Assembly (NCBI GenBank): GCA_964536085.1
Contig: CAZHWR010000050.1
Coordinates: 1 to 13,156 of the forward strand
Reading direction: 5' to 3'
Origin: CAZHWR01 sp964536085
GTDB lineage: Bacteria; Bacillota; Clostridia; Oscillospirales; Ruminococcaceae
Length of the DNA stretch: 13,156 bases
Shown: piece after piece, positions 6,440 through 13,156 of the stretch
Numbering within the stretch: the stretch's first letter is position 1
Layout: each line of letters begins with the position of its first letter
Position numbers and translations under genes: made by a program
The notes under the pieces: model-generated
Database searches by the model: none
What the model was told of the DNA's origin: nothing
What the model saw: only the letters and a program-made list of their open reading frames with translations

Positions 6440-7192
6440 ATGGTTAAGATTATTTTAAACGGCGCCAACGGCAGGATGGGGAAGACCATCGCTTCGTGTA
6501 TTGCAGACAGGGACGACTGCGAAATTGTCGCAGGAGTTGATATTTTTGCAAATGGCAGCAGCGGTTTTCCTGTTTATACCTCGTTTGAAGATATCCGCGA
6601 AGCCGCGGACGTGGTTATAGATTTTTCCCACCCGAGCGCACTTGACGGTCTTTTAAATTACTGCATAAAAACAAACACGGCAGTTGTGGTTTCAACCACG
6701 GGATTTACCGACGAACAAGTGCGTAAAATTCACAAATCGGCTGAAAAAATTCCCGTGCTGTTTTCATTTAATATGTCGCTCGGAATTAATTTGCTCGTTG
6801 AGCTTGCCAAAAAGGCAGCGGAGGTTTTGGGCGAACAGTTCGACATTGAAATTGTCGAAAAACATCACAACCAGAAGATTGACGCTCCAAGCGGAACGGC
6901 GATAATGATTGAAAAGGCAATCAACGAAACGATGAACAACTCGCTTATTCCGATTTTTGACCGCCATTCCTCCCGAAAAAAGCGCGTTAAAAACGAAATC
7001 GGAATGCATTCCATAAGAGGCGGAACCATAGTCGGCGAGCACGAAGTCATCTTTGCCGGGCGCGATGAAATCCTTTCCATCTCACATTCAGCTGCAAGCA
7101 AAGAGGTTTTTGCCGTTGGTTCTGTCAAAGCGGCACTATTTTTAAAAGGCAAACAACCTAAACTGTACACAATGGGAGATGTTGTGCTGTGA
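6440..7192 (+). CDS. dapB: 4-hydroxy-tetrahydrodipicolinate reductase
   Basis: Reduces the product of DapA with NAD(P)H to tetrahydrodipicolinate, the next step towards diaminopimelate. The 250-residue length is normal. The nucleotide-binding loop NGANGRMGK lies at about residues 7-15 and the family signature EKHHNQKIDAPSGTA, which holds the catalytic histidine and lysine, near 140-154. The ATG at 6440 has AAAGGGA about nine bases upstream. It shares an operon with asd and dapA, separated from dapA by a strong hairpin. Its TGA stop overlaps the GTG start of the following lipoprotein gene, which suggests translational coupling. The later diaminopimelate genes are not in this window, so the branch used cannot be told. 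Confidence 0.97.
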   Translation: MVKIILNGANGRMGKTIASCIADRDDCEIVAGVDIFANGSSGFPVYTSFEDIREAADVVIDFSHPSALDGLLNYCIKTNTAVVVSTTGFTDEQVRKIHKSAEKIPVLFSFNMSLGINLLVELAKKAAEVLGEQFDIEIVEKHHNQKIDAPSGTAIMIEKAINETMNNSLIPIFDRHSSRKKRVKNEIGMHSIRGGTIVGEHEVIFAGRDEILSISHSAASKEVFAVGSVKAALFLKGKQPKLYTMGDVVL

Positions 7193-8385
7193 TAAAAAGA
7201 ATACTGGCTGCGGTTTTGTCGGCATGCGTTTTGGCGCTGTCTATGTCCGGCTGTCAGGGCAATAACGGCAGTTCGTCTCAACCAGACGCTGTGCAGACTT
7301 CGGCTGAGCCGCAATCAAACGATGAGCAAAAGCAATCGGAATCTGTCAGGCTTATGGCGGTAGGAGATAATCTAATTCACAGCTCGATTTACGAGCAGGC
7401 AAAAGAAAGAGGCTCAGGAAGCTACGATTTTGATTACGCTTACAGTCACGTTGAAGATATAATAAAGCTCGCGGATTTGCCTATAATAAATCAGGAAACG
7501 GTAATCGCGCCTATCTATGAGCCAAGCGACTACCCTTGTTTTAACAGTCCTTCGGAGCTTGGTCAAAAAATGATTGATCTTGGCTTTAAAGCGTTCAATC
7601 ACTCCAACAACCATATTCTTGACAAGGGCGAAAGCGGCGTCAGGTCGCTGTTAAAATACTGGGCGAAAAAGCGTAAAAAATACGATATCGTCAACACCGG
7701 CATTTACAAAAACAAAAAAGATTTGAACACCGTTAAAACGCTGACTGTTAACGGAGTCGTGTTCAGCTTTATCGGAATAACCCAGCACACGAACGGAATA
7801 AGCCTGCCTGACGATTCAAAGCTGCAGCTTATTTATACTGACCAGGAGGACGTTATCAAGGATCAGATAAAAAGAGCCAAGGCAGAATCGGACGTTGTGA
7901 TTATGAATGCTCACTGGGGAACAGAGGATTCACACACAGTCACGGATGATCAGCGCGCGCTTGCCAAAAAAATGGTAAAATGGGGCGTTGATATAATCAT
8001 CGGGACTCATCCGCATGTTTTGCAGGAAATCGAAATGCTGAAAAAGCCTGACGGCACGAAAGCCCCTGTGATATATTCACTGGGCAATTTTATCTCCGCT
8101 CAGAGCGATGTTGACAATTTAATAGGCGGCATCGCTGATATGACGGTTACAAAGGATTTTGAAAGCGGTAAAGTCACTGTGTCAAACTTGAAGCTAATGC
8201 CCGTAATAACGCACTACGAAAGCGGATTCAAAAACGTCAGAATATACCCGTACTACGAATATACAAGCGAACTTGCAAGCTCGCACGGCGTTAGGAATTA
8301 TCACAGTGAGTTCTCATATTCATATATTACGCAGCTTTCCAAAAGCATTATCGGTAAAAAGTATTTTTCGAAAAATCTTGATTAA
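7189..8385 (+). CDS. CapA-family (PGA_cap) metallophosphatase-like lipoprotein
   Basis: Predicted secreted lipoprotein of 398 residues. A positively charged start (MIKR) and hydrophobic stretch lead to Cys22 in SMSGC, the probable lipidation site (Met at -3 is slightly unusual). A Ser/Gln/Glu-rich linker runs to about residue 52, then a PGA_cap domain related to calcineurin-like phosphoesterases. Likely metal-site motifs are VGDNLIH (58-64), NQE (101-103), NHSNNH (137-142), HWG (242-244), GTHPH (272-276) and SLGN (297-300). Relatives include CapA/PgsA of poly-gamma-glutamate synthesis, but no capB or capC is here and most homologues have no known substrate. The GTG start overlaps the dapB stop (GTGA) and is preceded by GGGAG. 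It should be expressed with the lysine operon; a wall-linked role is plausible but unproven. Confidence 0.9.
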   Translation: MIKRILAAVLSACVLALSMSGCQGNNGSSSQPDAVQTSAEPQSNDEQKQSESVRLMAVGDNLIHSSIYEQAKERGSGSYDFDYAYSHVEDIIKLADLPIINQETVIAPIYEPSDYPCFNSPSELGQKMIDLGFKAFNHSNNHILDKGESGVRSLLKYWAKKRKKYDIVNTGIYKNKKDLNTVKTLTVNGVVFSFIGITQHTNGISLPDDSKLQLIYTDQEDVIKDQIKRAKAESDVVIMNAHWGTEDSHTVTDDQRALAKKMVKWGVDIIIGTHPHVLQEIEMLKKPDGTKAPVIYSLGNFISAQSDVDNLIGGIADMTVTKDFESGKVTVSNLKLMPVITHYESGFKNVRIYPYYEYTSELASSHGVRNYHSEFSYSYITQLSKSIIGKKYFSKNLD

Positions 8386-8394
8386 GCATAATTA

Positions 8395-8424
8395 CGGAAT
8401 ATAATTTATTATTAATTATATCCG
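8395..8424. other. AT-rich inverted repeat after the lipoprotein gene
   Basis: ATATAATT (8399-8406) pairs with AATTATAT (8414-8421), extended across a bulged A by CGG (8395-8397) with CCG (8422-8424). It starts nine bases after the stop of the lipoprotein gene. No T run follows directly, so it is at best a weak terminator; a run of T at about 8460-8467 has no GC-rich stem before it. It may mark the end of the lysine operon or be an AT-rich coincidence. Confidence 0.35.
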
Positions 8425-8485
8425 CCATAGCTCTGCGCCTTGATTTAAAAAATAAATAACTTTTTTTCGGTTTTATATTTTGAAT

Positions 8486-8514
8486 TTGTCAATACTAAGT
8501 AACGGCAATACTAT
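8486..8514 (+). promoter_or_regulatory. Upstream promoter candidate for murA
   Basis: TTGTCA (8486-8491) and TACTAT (8509-8514) are 17 bases apart, a good SigA-type arrangement. A transcript from here would carry a leader of about 100 bases before murA. It lies in the 231-base gap after the lipoprotein gene, in which I see no gene. Confidence 0.5.
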
Positions 8515-8583
8515 TAAAAACGACCTTAAGTGATTAAATATCGGTAACATTTCAAATTTTTGCTTTTATTTTTCCGTGTTATG

Positions 8584-8592
8584 TGGTATAAT
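8584..8592 (+). promoter_or_regulatory. Extended -10 promoter candidate directly ahead of murA
   Basis: TGG TATAAT (8584-8592) is a perfect extended -10. The -35 is poor: TTTATT at 8565-8570, 16 bases away. Extended -10 promoters tolerate this. Transcription would start near 8599, leaving a leader of only about 20 bases. Confidence 0.6.
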
Positions 8593-8622
8593 TATTAAGA
8601 ATTAAAAAAGGGGAGTATGGCG

Positions 8623-9906
8623 TTGGATAAGTTTATTATTAACGGCGGCATAAAACTCAAAGGTAAGGTTACTGTAAGCGGTGCAAAAAACGCCGCGGTT
8701 GCAATAATCCCCGCGGTGATTATGTCCGACAGTCCTTGCGTTCTTGAAAATGTCCCGAATATCAGCGATGTTGCCGGTATTCTTAATATATTGAATAAAA
8801 TGGGTGCACAGATTAAGTATCTGAACAAGAATACTATAAGTATCGATCCCACCAATATCACAAATCCTATCGTTTCCTACGATATGGCAAAAAGAATGAG
8901 AGCGTCTTACTATCTTTTGGGCGCGCTTTTGACAAGATTCAAAAAAGCCTATGTAACAATGCCCGGCGGATGCGACTTCGGCGTCCGACCGATAGACCAG
9001 CACCTGAAAGGCTTTGCCGCGTTAGGCGCCGAATATAAGATACAGCACGGCATGGTGGATGTTCACGCAAACGAGCTTGTCGGTTCGCACGTGTATTTTG
9101 ACGTTGTTACGGTCGGAGCAACTATAAATGTAATGCTTGCAGCTGTAAAGGCTAAAGGGTTAACAGTTATTGAAAACGCCGCTAAAGAGCCGCACATAGT
9201 CGATCTTGCAAACTTTTTGAATTCCATGGGCGCGGATATTATGGGCGCCGGAACCGACGTTATTAAAATCCGCGGAGTGGAAAATTTAAAAGGAACCACC
9301 TATTCGATAATCCCCGATCAGATAGAAGCGGGAACATATATGGCGGCGGCCGTCGCCACAAAGGGCGATATTATCGTTGAAAATATTATTCCGAAACATC
9401 TTGAATCGATTTCAGACAGGCTTGAAAAAATCGGCGCAGTTATAGAGGAATATGATGAAAGCCTTCGTATTTACGTTCCGGGAGAGCTTAATAAAATAAC
9501 GGTTAAAACGCTTCCTCACCCCGGATTTCCAACCGATATGCAGCCGCAGATTGCGGCGGTCTTGTCAGTCGCAAACGGTACTTCCATTGTTACCGAAGGA
9601 GTTTGGGATAACCGCTTCAGATATGTAGACGAGCTTCGCAGGATGGGGGCGGATATTTCCGTCGAGGGTAAAACCGCTGTTATCGAAGGCGTTGAAAAGC
9701 TCACGGGAGCTCCTGTCAAAGCCACCGATCTCCGCGCAGGTGCTGCGATAGTGATTGCCGCGCTTACTGCACACGGACGAACACAAATTGAAGGAGTCGA
9801 ATATATCGAGCGCGGATATGAGGATATTATCAAAAAACTCTCCGTACTTGGTGCAGACATTAAAAAAATCACTGTTCCTGACAGCGTAATGCAAGAAGCT
9901 CTTTAA
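8623..9906 (+). CDS. murA: UDP-N-acetylglucosamine 1-carboxyvinyltransferase (MurA)
   Basis: Transfers enolpyruvate from phosphoenolpyruvate to UDP-GlcNAc, the first committed step of peptidoglycan synthesis and the target of fosfomycin. Counting from the chosen start the protein has 427 residues. The substrate-binding lysine lies in VSGAKNA (about residue 22), and the catalytic cysteine, the one fosfomycin attacks, is Cys117 in PGGCDFG, followed by RPIDQH. The start needs a choice: the ATG at 8617 is only one base after GGGGAG, whereas an in-frame TTG at 8623 is seven bases after it and gives the family-typical beginning MDKFIINGG, so I prefer TTG. The ATG would add two residues. Its own promoters precede it and a strong terminator follows. 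Confidence 0.96.
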   Translation: MDKFIINGGIKLKGKVTVSGAKNAAVAIIPAVIMSDSPCVLENVPNISDVAGILNILNKMGAQIKYLNKNTISIDPTNITNPIVSYDMAKRMRASYYLLGALLTRFKKAYVTMPGGCDFGVRPIDQHLKGFAALGAEYKIQHGMVDVHANELVGSHVYFDVVTVGATINVMLAAVKAKGLTVIENAAKEPHIVDLANFLNSMGADIMGAGTDVIKIRGVENLKGTTYSIIPDQIEAGTYMAAAVATKGDIIVENIIPKHLESISDRLEKIGAVIEEYDESLRIYVPGELNKITVKTLPHPGFPTDMQPQIAAVLSVANGTSIVTEGVWDNRFRYVDELRRMGADISVEGKTAVIEGVEKLTGAPVKATDLRAGAAIVIAALTAHGRTQIEGVEYIERGYEDIIKKLSVLGADIKKITVPDSVMQEAL

Positions 9907-9934
9907 AAATCGTAAATATACATCGGTATACATT

Positions 9935-9964
9935 ATGACTACGCCTGCAGCGTAGTCATTTTTT
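9935..9964 (+). terminator. Rho-independent terminator after murA
   Basis: ATGACTACGC (9935-9944) pairs perfectly with GCGTAGTCAT (9950-9959), ten base pairs with a five-base loop, and runs into six T (9959-9964). It begins 28 bases after the murA stop and ends only ten bases before the yycJ start codon, so it also forms a barrier ahead of yycJ and rlmH. Confidence 0.85.
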
Positions 9965-9974
9965 GAGGTAGAAT

Positions 9975-10769
9975 ATGGCTTTTGTTTATAATTTGTGCAG
10001 TTCCAGCAAGGGCAACTGCACGTACATAGGCGATACTGAAAACGGTATTTTAATCGATGCAGGGCTGGGTCCGCGTAATTTTACCTCCCTGATGCGCCTG
10101 AGGGGGATAACCCCCGGAGCGGTCAAGGGGATTTTCATAACGCACGAGCATTCAGATCATATTAGCGGACTGAAAAAACTTTGTTCGCTTATATGCAAAG
10201 TCCCTGTTTTTGCTACCCGCGAAACGCTGGAGGAAATTCTCGCTAAAAACGCAGTGGAGGACGATACTCCTCTTTATGAAATCAACAAGCGTACAAAATC
10301 CGTTGCAGGATTTGAAATAAAAGCATTCGACACCCCGCATGACAGCGCGCACAGCGTAGGCTATTCGGTAATTACCCCAAACGGCAGAAAAATTTCCGTC
10401 TGCACCGACCTCGGAACAGCTACTCCTACTGTTCAGGGTAATCTTGACGGCAGCGATTTTGTTCTGCTTGAATCAAATTACGACGATTTAATGCTGCTAA
10501 GCGGCGGATATCCTGAGCATTTGAAATACCGAATCAGATCTAACACAGGCCACCTTTCCAATACAGACGCCGCAAAGGTAATCAAACGCCTTATCGACGG
10601 CGGTACAAAAAAATTTTTGCTCGGTCATTTGAGTGAAGAAAATAACCGTCCTCAAATCGCACTTGAAACCTGCATTTCGTATCTTTCAGGATTCGGGATG
10701 GTCATTTCAAACGACTACAACGTAAGCGTTGCTCCGAAAAAAAGCATCGGAAAAATTATAGAGGTATAG
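9975..10769 (+). CDS. yycJ: MBL-fold metallo-hydrolase of the YycJ/WalJ type
   Basis: Probable cytoplasmic dinuclear-metal hydrolase of 264 residues. The metallo-beta-lactamase motifs are seen in order: LIDAG with Asp28, THEHSDH with His57, His59, Asp61 and His62, TPHDS with His122, CTDLG with Asp145, GHLSN with His193 and GHLS with His218. The N-terminal LCSSSKGNCTYIGD is typical of YycJ (WalJ). In Bacilli its gene neighbours the WalRK two-component system and the protein has been linked to wall or DNA metabolism as a putative nuclease; here no walR or walK is present, only rlmH, also a common neighbour. GAGG lies six bases before the ATG, and a terminator ends only ten bases before the start codon. 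The family is secure, the exact substrate is not. Confidence 0.88.
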   Translation: MAFVYNLCSSSKGNCTYIGDTENGILIDAGLGPRNFTSLMRLRGITPGAVKGIFITHEHSDHISGLKKLCSLICKVPVFATRETLEEILAKNAVEDDTPLYEINKRTKSVAGFEIKAFDTPHDSAHSVGYSVITPNGRKISVCTDLGTATPTVQGNLDGSDFVLLESNYDDLMLLSGGYPEHLKYRIRSNTGHLSNTDAAKVIKRLIDGGTKKFLLGHLSEENNRPQIALETCISYLSGFGMVISNDYNVSVAPKKSIGKIIEV

Positions 10770-10773
10770 CGTT

Positions 10774-11256
10774 ATGCTGAATGTTAATGTCATCTGTGTG
10801 GGAAAGCTGAAAGAGGAATATTTAAAAAGCGCCTGTAAGGAATACATAAAACGCATCGGCGCGTTTGCAAAAATATCCGTCTGTGAGACTGACGAATTTA
10901 AGCTGCCTCCGAGCCCGAGTGAAGCGCAGATTTTAAACGGTCTTGAACGCGAAGGGAAACAGTTGCTCAAAAAAGTGTCTCCGAAAAGCTTTGTTACTGC
11001 GCTTTGCATAGAAGGCGACAAGCTGTCGTCCGAAGCGTTCAGCCAAAAAATCAGCGGCGCGGCGCTTTCAGGATACAGCGCTGTTGACTTTATTATCGGA
11101 AGCTCATACGGGCTTTCAGACGCTGTTAAATCCCGAGCGGATTTTAAGCTCTCGATGTCTGACATGACGTTTCCTCACCAGCTCACAAGAGTCATGCTTT
11201 TGGAGCAGCTTTACCGTTCATTTCAAATCATGAACAACGGAAAATATCATAAATAA
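10774..11256 (+). CDS. rlmH: 23S rRNA (pseudouridine-1915-N3)-methyltransferase RlmH
   Basis: SPOUT-class methyltransferase that uses SAM to methylate pseudouridine 1915 in helix 69 of 23S rRNA, acting on assembled 70S ribosomes in known species. The 160-residue length is typical. The knot region carries DFIIGSSYGLSD, the family motif SMSDMTFPHQLTRVMLLEQLYRSFQI, and the C-terminal GKYHK. The usual ending is PYHK, so the proline is replaced by lysine, and the knot reads IGSSYG where many family members have IGGSxG; both look like lineage variation rather than damage. It begins four bases after the yycJ stop, with GAGG inside the end of yycJ, so the two genes are probably one transcript. It is followed by a bidirectional terminator. 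Confidence 0.96.
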   Translation: MLNVNVICVGKLKEEYLKSACKEYIKRIGAFAKISVCETDEFKLPPSPSEAQILNGLEREGKQLLKKVSPKSFVTALCIEGDKLSSEAFSQKISGAALSGYSAVDFIIGSSYGLSDAVKSRADFKLSMSDMTFPHQLTRVMLLEQLYRSFQIMNNGKYHK

Positions 11257-11261
11257 CCGAT

Positions 11262-11294
11262 AAAAGCCCGAACGATAATTTCGTTCGGGCTTTT
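11262..11294. terminator. Bidirectional terminator between rlmH and eno
   Basis: A perfect 14-base-pair stem, AAAAGCCCGAACGA (11262-11275) with TCGTTCGGGCTTTT (11281-11294), has a five-base loop. The T-rich arm on either strand supplies the U tract, so it can stop both rlmH transcripts and the converging eno transcript. It lies five bases after the rlmH stop and 18 bases from the eno stop. Confidence 0.92.
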
Positions 11295-11312
11295 AAAATT
11301 CCGTAATATATT

Positions 11313-12587
11313 TTATTTGTTAAACGTACAATAGGGCAAAAGCTCTTTTTCGATTGCAAGCAGACGGTTATATTTGCTGACACGGTCTGATCTTGACGGC
11401 GCCCCGGTTTTTATCTGTCCTGCATTCAGCGCTACGGCAAGGTCTGCAATGGTGGTGTCTTCCGTTTCGCCGCTTCTGTGAGAAACTATTACCTTGTACC
11501 CGTGTTTTTGAGCAAGCTCTATGCAATCCAGCGTTTCAGAAAGCGTTCCTATTTGATTCACTTTTATCAAAATAGCGTTGCCCGCGCCCATGGAAATACC
11601 CCGTGCAAGCCTCGATTTGTTTGTAACGAACAAATCGTCGCCCACGATTTGCACCTTTTTGCCGATTCGCTTAGTGATTTCCGCAAAGCCTTCAAAGTCA
11701 TCCTCTGAAAGCGGATCCTCAATGGATACTATCGGATACTTTTCACATAGCTTTTCAAAATGTGCCGTAAGCTCGGAGGAGGTAAGTGTTTCTCCTTTTT
11801 TCGGCATGCGATATTCACCGTCTTTAAACCATTCGCTTGTTGCCGCATCCAGCGTTATGCATATATCTTCTCCCGGGGTGTATCCCGCAGATTTAACAGC
11901 GTTAGTAAGATAATCGAGCGCCTGTTCGTCACTTTCAAGATTCGGCGCAAAGCCTCCCTCGTCGCCAACGCTTGTGGAAAGCCCGTCGGACTTTAACAGT
12001 TTTCCAAGTGCATGAAACGTTTCTACACACATTCGCAGACCTGTAGAAAAATCCTTTGCGCCTTTAGGCGTTATCATAAATTCCTGAATGTCGATATTGT
12101 TTGCGGCATGTGCACCTCCGTTTAAAATATTCATCATAGGAAGCGGCATAACATTTGCATTTACGCCTCCCAAGTATCTGTAAAGCGGAATTTTCAGGGC
12201 ATTTGCCGCCGCTTTTGCCGCCACCAGTGAAACCGCCAGTATAGCGTTCGCGCCCAGCTTTGATTTGTTGGGAGTGCCGTCCAAAGAAAGCATAATACTG
12301 TCTACTGCGCGCTGATCAAGCGCGCTTTTTCCGTGAAGAGCATCGTTTATCACAGTGTCGATATTATTCACGGCGGATAAAACGCCTTTGCCGTCAAATC
12401 GGGATTTGTCATTATCACGAAGCTCGTGCGCTTCGTGAACACCAGTGGAAGCGCCCGACGGCACCGCGGCACATGCCGTTGCGCCTCCAGCAAGGGTCAC
12501 CGTCGCCTTTACGGTGGGATTTCCCCTCGAGTCAATTATTTCCTGACCTGTAATCTTTTCGATTTTAAATTTTTCACAATGCGTCAT
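11313..12587 (-). CDS. eno: Enolase (phosphopyruvate hydratase)
   Basis: Glycolytic enzyme interconverting 2-phosphoglycerate and phosphoenolpyruvate, the latter also being the substrate of MurA in this window. The 424-residue length is normal. Catalytic and magnesium-binding residues are all visible: Glu210 in VGDEGGFAPNL, Asp247 in LDAATSEW, Glu290 in SIEDP, Asp317 in VGDDLF, and the general base Lys342 in LIKVNQIG, followed by SHRSGET at 369-375. The N-terminal DSRGNPTV (19-26) is present. The start at 12587 gives about six residues more than most enolases before KIEKITG; its AAAGGA site is about 12 bases upstream, rather far, but no better in-frame start was found. It is a single-gene unit, divergent from the deacetylase gene to the right. 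Confidence 0.97.
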   Translation of the reverse strand: MTHCEKFKIEKITGQEIIDSRGNPTVKATVTLAGGATACAAVPSGASTGVHEAHELRDNDKSRFDGKGVLSAVNNIDTVINDALHGKSALDQRAVDSIMLSLDGTPNKSKLGANAILAVSLVAAKAAANALKIPLYRYLGGVNANVMPLPMMNILNGGAHAANNIDIQEFMITPKGAKDFSTGLRMCVETFHALGKLLKSDGLSTSVGDEGGFAPNLESDEQALDYLTNAVKSAGYTPGEDICITLDAATSEWFKDGEYRMPKKGETLTSSELTAHFEKLCEKYPIVSIEDPLSEDDFEGFAEITKRIGKKVQIVGDDLFVTNKSRLARGISMGAGNAILIKVNQIGTLSETLDCIELAQKHGYKVIVSHRSGETEDTTIADLAVALNAGQIKTGAPSRSDRVSKYNRLLAIEKELLPYCTFNK

Positions 12588-12616
12588 CCTTGTAATCGTT
12601 CCTTTCTGTATAAGAT

Positions 12617-12644
12617 ATTGTATTTAGTATTTTTCATATTTAAA
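12617..12644 (-). promoter_or_regulatory. Candidate promoter of eno
   Basis: On the minus strand TTTAAA (12644-12639) and TACAAT (12622-12617) are separated by 16 bases and point at eno, whose start codon is about 30 bases further. Both boxes are partial matches in an AT-rich stretch where chance hits are common. A promoter for the divergent deacetylase gene must also lie in 12588-12726, but only weak candidates are seen (for example TTGTAT at 12618-12623 with TAAATT at 12641-12646). Confidence 0.35.
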
Positions 12645-12726
12645 TTTATATGCGCAGATTTAACGTGTATATTGCGTGCGCCCCGGCAAATAATTAATAC
12701 AGCAATAAGGAAAGGAATGAATTTTA

Positions 12727-13156
12727 ATGTGTTTTAAAGCGGCTTTAATAGCGGTTTTGCTGTTCTTTACACCGTTGATGCTGACCTCATGCTCAAACGA
12801 TACATCCGGCGCCGCATCAGAAAGCGTGTCGAACGACGCCTCATCTGAAAGAAAAGATAACATCGATTCTAATTTTATGCCCGAAATAGAATCGTCAGAC
12901 GTAGATTCGGCACAATCAGGCGGCGATGTCGGCGTTAACGGCGATATCCAAGCGGAGAACCTTTCAGATGAGAAGCTCGGATGGGGACAGGGAACACAGG
13001 TAGACGATAACAACCGCCCTGTGTCCTGTGATTCATACAATGAAAAATACAGAAAATACGGAGCATGCTTTATCGGTTCCGAAAGCACTAAAAAAATCTA
13101 TCTGACGTTCGATGAAGGCTACGAAAACGGCTATACGGAAAAGATACTAGACGTTT
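12727..13156 (+). CDS. PdaA-like polysaccharide deacetylase lipoprotein (5' part, runs off the window)
   Basis: The first 143 codons of a gene cut by the right edge. A hydrophobic N-terminus with a clean lipobox LTSC, Cys22, marks a lipoprotein signal. A low-complexity Ser/Asp/Glu linker follows to about residue 80, then WGQGTQ (86-91) and the start of a NodB-type domain with KIYLTFDEGYENGYTEKI (123-140). Asp129 and Glu130 occupy the place of the metal-binding Asp pair of deacetylases. The GYENGYT segment is characteristic of PdaA-type enzymes, which in Bacillus remove the N-acetyl group of muramic acid on the way to muramic delta-lactam in spore cortex. A sporulation or wall-editing role is inferred; the catalytic histidines lie beyond the window. 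AAAGGA is ten bases before the ATG, and a stop at 12718 rules out an upstream in-frame start. Confidence 0.85.
   Translation, partial: MCFKAALIAVLLFFTPLMLTSCSNDTSGAASESVSNDASSERKDNIDSNFMPEIESSDVDSAQSGGDVGVNGDIQAENLSDEKLGWGQGTQVDDNNRPVSCDSYNEKYRKYGACFIGSESTKKIYLTFDEGYENGYTEKILDV

Noticed and set aside
9516..9933. Two leftward frames of about 120 codons within murA
   Set aside because: Both are antisense to murA with unlikely composition; murA is unambiguous.
12660..13088. Leftward 142-codon frame at the right edge
   Set aside because: The rightward frame from 12727 encodes a lipoprotein signal and a PdaA-type deacetylase motif, so the leftward one is a shadow.

Overview
The window looks like chromosomal DNA of a low-to-mid GC Gram-positive anaerobe of the class Clostridia, probably Oscillospiraceae/Ruminococcaceae-like. 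This rests on strong AGGAGG-type ribosome binding sites, a lysine riboswitch, two lipoprotein genes, a YycJ-RlmH gene pair and the style of the proteins. The genus is an inference, since no rRNA or other marker is present. I see no transposase, phage gene, CRISPR array, tRNA or rRNA.

Layout. Positions 196-3981 hold a leftward cluster, queA-tgt-mntP-uppP: the last two steps of the main queuosine tRNA pathway, then a manganese exporter, then undecaprenyl-diphosphatase. It ends at a probable terminator near 123-157. A 367-base gap (3982-4348) carries overlapping divergent promoters, a lysine riboswitch and a terminator. Positions 4349-8385 hold a rightward operon, asd-dapA-dapB-capA-like lipoprotein, so the aspartate-to-diaminopimelate/lysine branch lies under lysine control and a CapA-type lipoprotein is translationally coupled to dapB. 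After a 231-base gap with two promoter candidates come murA, a terminator, and the pair yycJ (MBL-fold hydrolase) and rlmH (23S rRNA methyltransferase). A perfect bidirectional terminator (11262-11294) separates rlmH from convergent eno (leftward, 11313-12587). The right edge has the first 143 codons of a PdaA-like polysaccharide deacetylase lipoprotein.

How the genes fit together. Much of the window feeds the cell wall: asd, dapA and dapB supply diaminopimelate precursors, murA commits UDP-GlcNAc to peptidoglycan, uppP recycles the lipid carrier, and the PdaA-like enzyme probably edits glycan or muramic acid. The rest is translation quality (queA, tgt, rlmH) and central metabolism (eno). This is mainly a housekeeping region, and I found no convincing undescribed multi-gene system. 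The best leads are small-scale: the CapA-like lipoprotein in a lysine-riboswitch operon, a four-codon minicistron overlapping the dapA start, hairpins in front of dapA and dapB, a terminator almost touching the yycJ start, and an unassigned structured stretch at the left edge.
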